This document shows, piece by piece, positions 59,946 to 64,000 of a stretch of 64,000 nucleotides of DNA. The first letter of the stretch is position 1; each line of letters begins with the position of its first letter. The position numbers were made by a program, and so were the translations under genes. The notes beneath the pieces are model-generated. The model worked only from the letters and a program-made list of their open reading frames with translations. It did no database searches and was not told the origin of the DNA. The stretch comes from Brevirhabdus pacifica (lineage in GTDB: Bacteria; Pseudomonadota; Alphaproteobacteria; Rhodobacterales; Rhodobacteraceae): positions 806,001 to 870,000 of the forward strand of contig NZ_PGFI01000011.1 of the NCBI RefSeq assembly GCF_002797755.1, written 5' to 3'.

Positions 59946-60589
59946 GCACAACGCCCACGCCCGAGGCGCTGGCCGAGTTGCGTCTGGGGGATATCGTCTA
60001 TCTGGACGGTCTGATGTATACCGCCCGGGAGGGCGTCTATAAGCGCGCGCTTGAGGAAAAGGCCAATATTCCGATGGAGTTGCCGTCGGAAAGTGCCGCG
60101 AACTTCCATTGCTCGCCCGCGGCAAGGATCAATGCCGACGGCAGCTTCGATCTGGGGGCCGTGACGGCCACGGCCTCGTTCCGCTTTGCCAAGTGGCTGC
60201 CCGAATGGCTGGAGAAATCCGGCGCCAAGCTGGTGATCGGCAAGGGCGGGATGAGCAGCAAGGACTACAAGTCCTACTTCGTGCCGAACGGTGCCATCTA
60301 TCTCAGCACCGTGGGTTATGGCACCGGCGCGTTGCTGGGGCGCGGCGTCGAGAATGTCGAGGCCGTCCACTGGAACGACGAGCTGGGTCTGGCGCAGGCC
60401 ATGTGGGTGATCCGCTGCAACAGGATGGGGCCGTTCATCGTGGCTTCGGACAACGAGGGCAATTGCCTGTTCGAGCGTGAGAACGCCAAGATCGCCGAGA
60501 ACCTGCATCGGGTCTACGAGGGCACGCGCCCCGCGACCCTGAAACGTTACGGCGAAACCGATGACCGGTCGGACGAGGTCATCGGCTAA
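59909..60589 (+). CDS. Class I (Fe-S) fumarate/tartrate hydratase, beta subunit
   Basis: This 226-residue protein corresponds to the C-terminal domain of class I fumarase (FumA C-domain, TtdB). It shows RLGDIVYLDGLMYTAREGV near residue 30, the conserved FHCSPAARI near 65, and VIGKGGMSSKDY near 108. ATG 59909 has CGGGAG 8 nt upstream and overlaps the alpha gene by 37 bp; ATG 59924 is an alternative. It completes the six-gene unit. A strong hairpin follows. Confidence 0.88.
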   Translation: MGNTAMPREIRLSTTPTPEALAELRLGDIVYLDGLMYTAREGVYKRALEEKANIPMELPSESAANFHCSPAARINADGSFDLGAVTATASFRFAKWLPEWLEKSGAKLVIGKGGMSSKDYKSYFVPNGAIYLSTVGYGTGALLGRGVENVEAVHWNDELGLAQAMWVIRCNRMGPFIVASDNEGNCLFERENAKIAENLHRVYEGTRPATLKRYGETDDRSDEVIG

Positions 60590-60631
60590 GGGGCAGCGGC
60601 GCCGGAGCTGTCCCGCAGCCGCACGGTCATG

Positions 60632-60650
60632 GCCCCCCTGGGGGGCGTTT
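60632..60650. terminator. Terminator-like hairpin between convergent hydratase and dedA genes
   Basis: GCCCCC-CTG-GGGGGC (60632-60646) followed by GTTT lies in the 67-bp convergent gap. It is the most terminator-like hairpin in this part of the window. Confidence 0.6.
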
Positions 60651-60656
60651 CGCGCC

Positions 60657-61286
60657 CTAGTCGGCGGGCCGGTTGTCCGGGGTCTCTTCGGTCTGGCCCG
60701 TGCCCTTGATGACCCGGAAGACATACCAGGCAATCGCGCCGACAAGGATGGCGGTCGAGACCGGGTTCACCCAGCTTGCAACCTTGTCATACTGGCTTTC
60801 CAGCAGGTAGCCGGCGGCGGCCAGGAAGGCCGTCCAGAACAGACTGCCGAGCGAGGTGTAGATCAGGAACGGGGTCAGCGGCATGTCGGCGATGCCCGCC
60901 GGCACCGAGATCAGCGTCCGCACGCCCGGGATCATCCGCCCGATCAGCACCGCCTTCCAGCCGTGCTTGTCGAACCAGCTGATCGAGGCGTCCACCTCGC
61001 GGGGCGAGAGGGTCAGCCAGCGGCCGTGGCGCTTGGCGAAGTTGCGCAGGCGCTCCTCGCCGATCAGCTTGCCGACGTAGTACCAGATCAGCGCACCCAG
61101 GACCGAGCCCGCGGTGCCCGCCAACACGACGAAGATGATGTTGAGTGTTCCCTGTGCCGCAAGGAACCCGCCCAGCGGCATCACCAGCTCGGACGGGATC
61201 GGGGGGAAGACGTTCTCTCCCAGCATCAGGGCGAACAGGCCGAAATATCCCGCCGACCCCATGTAACCGACGATCCAATCAAACAT
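60657..61286 (-). CDS. DedA family inner-membrane protein
   Basis: This 209-residue membrane protein of the DedA/SNARE-associated (VTT) family is thought to act as a lipid flippase or transporter needed for envelope integrity. It has GENVFPPIPSELVMPLGGFL near residue 22 with the conserved acidic residues, and RMIPGVRTLISVPAGIADMP near 115. ATG 61286 follows AAAGGCCGGAA. It lies 148 bp downstream of mprF on the same strand; both concern membrane phospholipids. Confidence 0.92.
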   Translation of the reverse strand: MFDWIVGYMGSAGYFGLFALMLGENVFPPIPSELVMPLGGFLAAQGTLNIIFVVLAGTAGSVLGALIWYYVGKLIGEERLRNFAKRHGRWLTLSPREVDASISWFDKHGWKAVLIGRMIPGVRTLISVPAGIADMPLTPFLIYTSLGSLFWTAFLAAAGYLLESQYDKVASWVNPVSTAILVGAIAWYVFRVIKGTGQTEETPDNRPAD

Positions 61287-61433
61287 TTCCGGCCTTTCCG
61301 ATGAAAACATGCATGTGCCATGCAGGGACCAACCCGGCGCGACGCAGGGGGTTCCGGCGCGTCGCACTTGCTTGATTGCGGGGAAGGCGCCGAGGGGGCG
61401 GAAAGGGGCGACGGATGGCGCCCGGGGCGGGGC

Positions 61434-64000
61434 CTAGCCCCGCTTGGTCACCGCCGCGCGAAGCCCGCCCCCGATCAGGGCCGCGGCATCTGCCGCCACC
61501 AGCAGCACGTTGGCGCGGGGCGGCACCACCAGGAACTTGGCCTGCCATTGGGGATCGAACTTGTCCTTGAACTGACGCAGCCCCTCGAAATTGTAGAAAT
61601 GCCGCCCGTGGCGGTAGACCAGCGCGCCCATCCGCGTGGTCCAGCGCCCGCCGCGCCGCGAGTCCAGCCCCGCCAGGGGCGCCATGCCCAGGCTGAACTC
61701 CTCGAAGCCGCGGTCGCGCAGGTAGAGGATCAGCTCGATAAACAGAAACTCCATCATGCCGCCCGGCGCATCGGCGGTGTGGCGCATCAGGTCGATGGTA
61801 GCGCGTTTGCCGGTGGCGGTGGCCAGGATGTTGGCAAAGCCCACGGTGCTCCCGTTCCAGGTCACCACGGCGATCGGGCTGCGGCGCAGGTAGTCGGCGT
61901 CGAAGCGGCCGACCGAGAATTGCTTCTCGCGGCTGTTCTTGGCGTCCAGCCAGTCGTCCGAGATCCGCTTCAGCTCGGCCAGGGCGGCGTCGGGGGCAGG
62001 CGGCTCGATGACGTGGAAATCCATGCCATCCCTGCGGGCACGGTTGGCGGTGGTGCGCAGGCGCTTGCGGCTGCCTCCTTCCAGGTTGAAGCCGGACAGC
62101 GGGACGATCGCCTCCTCTCCCATCTTGTAAAGCGACAGGCCCATCTCGATCCAGAGGGGCAGGAAGCGGGCCGAAGCCTCGTAGAAGACGGGGCGGGCGT
62201 TGGCGGCGCTGGCCGCGTCGAAGAAGTCCCAGGCCAGTTGATCGGCCTCGTCCGGGTCGCCCACCGGGTCGCCCAGGGCGATCCAGCTACGCCCTTGCAC
62301 CCCGTACATCAGGAACGATCGCCCGGTAGAGGAGAACAGCAGGCACTTGTCGCCGGTCAGGGCGAAATTGGCGTCCGGGTTGTCCTGAGCGTCGATCACC
62401 GCCAGGGCGCGGGCAATCTCGTCCTGCGAAGTGGGGCGCTGGCGCGGGCGCGGCGGCCGCAGGGCGTAGATCAGCGCCCAGAGCGCCACCACGATCGACC
62501 CCACCAGCCCCGCGCGCATCGAGCGGGGCGCGCGTTCGTCGACGGCGAATTGCCACCACAGCTCATGCGCGTAGGGGGTCGCTTTGAACGAGAAGAAGAA
62601 GATCCCGAGGGTCGCCAGCAGAACGCAGGACATCAGCAGGATCCAGCGGGGCGAAAGCGCGTCGCGGGTCAGCCGCGCGCTGCGGTAGAACTCGCGCCGG
62701 CAGGGCAGCAGGATCAAGAGCGCCAGCAGCATCAGCCCCGCCCGGTCCAGGTCCCAGCCGTTCAGTAGTGCCGCCGCGACCCCGCCCGCCAGCGAGGCCG
62801 TGGCCAGCCACCAGGCCCCCTCGACCCGGCGCAGCAGCCCGTGCGCGAGAACGATCAGCGCGGCACCCACGATGCTGGACAGCAATGCGCCCCCCTCGAT
62901 CATGGCGAGGGGCATCAAAAGCTCCATCTCCTCGGCGACATCGGTCAGGGCCGGGATGACGGCCGAAAAAAGCATGTAGACGCCCGAGGCGAAGATCATC
63001 GCGGACATGGCTAGCGGCACGATCGAGCTGACGGCCTTGAAGATCGGGGCCAGGTCGCGGATCTGGGTGTCGCGCAGCGGGCCCATCGCCATCCGCAGCT
63101 CGACCAGGGCCAGGGTCAGCAGGGCCAGGCCGAAGGGCACCAGATAATAGGTCAGCCGGAAAAGCAGCAGACCGGCCGCCGCCTGCTCGATCGGGACGCC
63201 CGCCGGCAGGGCGGCGATGATGACGCTTTCAAAGACGCCGACCCCGCCCGGCACGTGGCTGAGCACGCCGGCCATCATCGCGGCGGCAAAGACGGCCATG
63301 AATGCGGCAAAGCCCAGGTCGTTGGGCGGCAGAAGCAGATAGAGGGCACAGCCCGCCAGCGCCATGTCCAGCACAGTGAAGCCAAGCTGCGCCGACATCA
63401 GGCCGGGACTTGGCGCATCAAGGCGGATGCCCCGCCACTCGACCGAGGCGCGACGGATCGACAGGGTCGCCAGCACGCCGATCAGCGCGATCAGCACCAG
63501 CCCCGAGATCCAGCGCAGCACATGGGGATTGAGGCTGGTCAGGCTTGCCAGCGCCGCCGGGTGCACCAGAAGCGCGCCGAAGCCGATGATCGTCGCCCCC
63601 AGCCCGTAGGCCAGCGAGGCGAAAAGCGCCACGCCTGCGATGTCGTATCCCGTCAGCCCCATCGAGGAATAGATGCGGTATCGCACCGCCCCGCCCGAGA
63701 TGGCGCCCGCCCCGATGGTGTTGCCGAAGGCATATCCGAGAAAGCCGCCCAGGGCGACGGTTGGCAGGGGCAGCGGCTTGCCGATGTAGCGCAGCGCCGA
63801 CCAGTCGTAGCCGATCAGCGCGCCGTAGCTGGCCAGCGTGGCCGCCAGGGCCGCCAGCAGCACACCCCAGGGGGTGGCGCGGACATGGTCCATCACGTCC
63901 CGAAACTCGACAGGCTTTAGAAGGTGGTAGAGCGCGTAGATGCCGGCGGCGAAAAGCAGCCCGGTCACCAGGTAGGGGGCCAGGGCCTTCAGGCGCGACC
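61434..64000 (-). CDS. mprF: Bifunctional lysylphosphatidylglycerol synthase/flippase MprF (start outside window)
   Basis: This inner-membrane protein of more than 850 residues adds lysine from Lys-tRNA to phosphatidylglycerol and flips the product outward, lowering negative surface charge and giving resistance to cationic peptides. The N-terminal flippase part is visible as many hydrophobic segments with GNTIGAGAISGGAVRYRIYS near residue 85 and SHVPGGVGVFESVI near 240. The C-terminal synthase domain (about 540-844) has VGDPVGDPDE, MGEEAIVPLSGFNLEGGSRK and the acyltransferase-like GMMEFLFIELILYL. The frame stays open to the right edge (a GTG at 63968 is internal). Aminoacyl specificity (Lys or Ala) cannot be decided by eye. 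Confidence 0.93.
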   Translation of the reverse strand, partial: SRLKALAPYLVTGLLFAAGIYALYHLLKPVEFRDVMDHVRATPWGVLLAALAATLASYGALIGYDWSALRYIGKPLPLPTVALGGFLGYAFGNTIGAGAISGGAVRYRIYSSMGLTGYDIAGVALFASLAYGLGATIIGFGALLVHPAALASLTSLNPHVLRWISGLVLIALIGVLATLSIRRASVEWRGIRLDAPSPGLMSAQLGFTVLDMALAGCALYLLLPPNDLGFAAFMAVFAAAMMAGVLSHVPGGVGVFESVIIAALPAGVPIEQAAAGLLLFRLTYYLVPFGLALLTLALVELRMAMGPLRDTQIRDLAPIFKAVSSIVPLAMSAMIFASGVYMLFSAVIPALTDVAEEMELLMPLAMIEGGALLSSIVGAALIVLAHGLLRRVEGAWWLATASLAGGVAAALLNGWDLDRAGLMLLALLILLPCRREFYRSARLTRDALSPRWILLMSCVLLATLGIFFFSFKATPYAHELWWQFAVDERAPRSMRAGLVGSIVVALWALIYALRPPRPRQRPTSQDEIARALAVIDAQDNPDANFALTGDKCLLFSSTGRSFLMYGVQGRSWIALGDPVGDPDEADQLAWDFFDAASAANARPVFYEASARFLPLWIEMGLSLYKMGEEAIVPLSGFNLEGGSRKRLRTTANRARRDGMDFHVIEPPAPDAALAELKRISDDWLDAKNSREKQFSVGRFDADYLRRSPIAVVTWNGSTVGFANILATATGKRATIDLMRHTADAPGGMMEFLFIELILYLRDRGFEEFSLGMAPLAGLDSRRGGRWTTRMGALVYRHGRHFYNFEGLRQFKDKFDPQWQAKFLVVPPRANVLLVAADAAALIGGGLRAAVTKRG

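Overview
The window is one continuous piece of a high-GC alphaproteobacterial chromosome. It is most likely from the Rhodobacterales (roseobacter/Rhodobacteraceae group). The pointers are a class I lysyl-tRNA synthetase, an NDUFS4-type complex I subunit, a Rhizobium/roseobacter-type GlpSTPQUV glycerol ABC transporter, two DctPQM TRAP systems, a proteobacterial cbb operon with the red-type RuBisCO activase CbbX, two exact CtrA-type boxes, and the dispersed CCGCCGGAGGC palindromes that I recall from this group. I see no integrase, transposase, CRISPR array or rRNA. The only tRNA is tRNA-Arg(TCT). Both edges cut genes: a PBP4-type carboxypeptidase on the left and mprF on the right.

Layout. 1-11.3 kb: PBP4 C-terminus, lysK, a TerB-like protein, a large parallel beta-helix protein behind a CtrA box, a hemerythrin protein, an exported barrel-like orphan behind a second CtrA box, uvrB and a SulP transporter. 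11.3-11.8 kb: a gene-free gap between convergent genes with a long imperfect stem-loop, a MerR-like dyad and a 16-bp tandem repeat. 11.8-17.2 kb: a TRAP transporter with a gamma-glutamyltransferase-family hydrolase, the NDUFS4 homologue and the tRNA. 17.4-30 kb: a GntR regulator, then glpR facing glpD-glpS-glpT-glpP-glpQ-glpU-glpV-glpK plus a translationally coupled iron alcohol dehydrogenase. 30-37 kb: aspartate dehydrogenase, argE-like deacetylase, Lrp/AsnC regulator, cupin, aldehyde dehydrogenase, omega-aminotransferase, glyoxalase I and a DUF1127 protein.

37.5-48.3 kb: a Calvin-cycle locus, cbbR facing cbbF-cbbP-cbbT-cbbK-cbbA-cbbX, followed by an MBL-fold protein, a thioredoxin-like protein and phosphoglycolate phosphatase. 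It has everything expected except RuBisCO: cbbL and cbbS are absent from the 170-bp gap between cbbA and cbbX where they normally lie. 48.4-54 kb: a LysR-controlled operon of a DUF1445 protein, a DctPQM TRAP transporter and a DUF2848 protein, which looks like an uptake and catabolic unit for an unidentified acid. 54-60.6 kb: trkH, then a second complex II-like module (FeS subunit, two small membrane subunits, flavoprotein) coupled to a two-subunit class I fumarase-type hydratase. The flavoprotein has Cys where the FAD-linking His should be and Glu where a substrate-contacting Thr should be. 60.6-64 kb: a DedA protein and mprF.

The points most worth following are the RuBisCO-less cbb operon, the atypical complex II/hydratase module, the complementary degenerate motifs of GlpS and GlpT (one intact and one degenerate ATP site), and the CtrA boxes in front of the beta-helix and barrel proteins. 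The stem-loop at 11.45 kb and the DUF1445-TRAP-DUF2848 unit also merit a look. All of this comes from reading the sequence; no database search was run.
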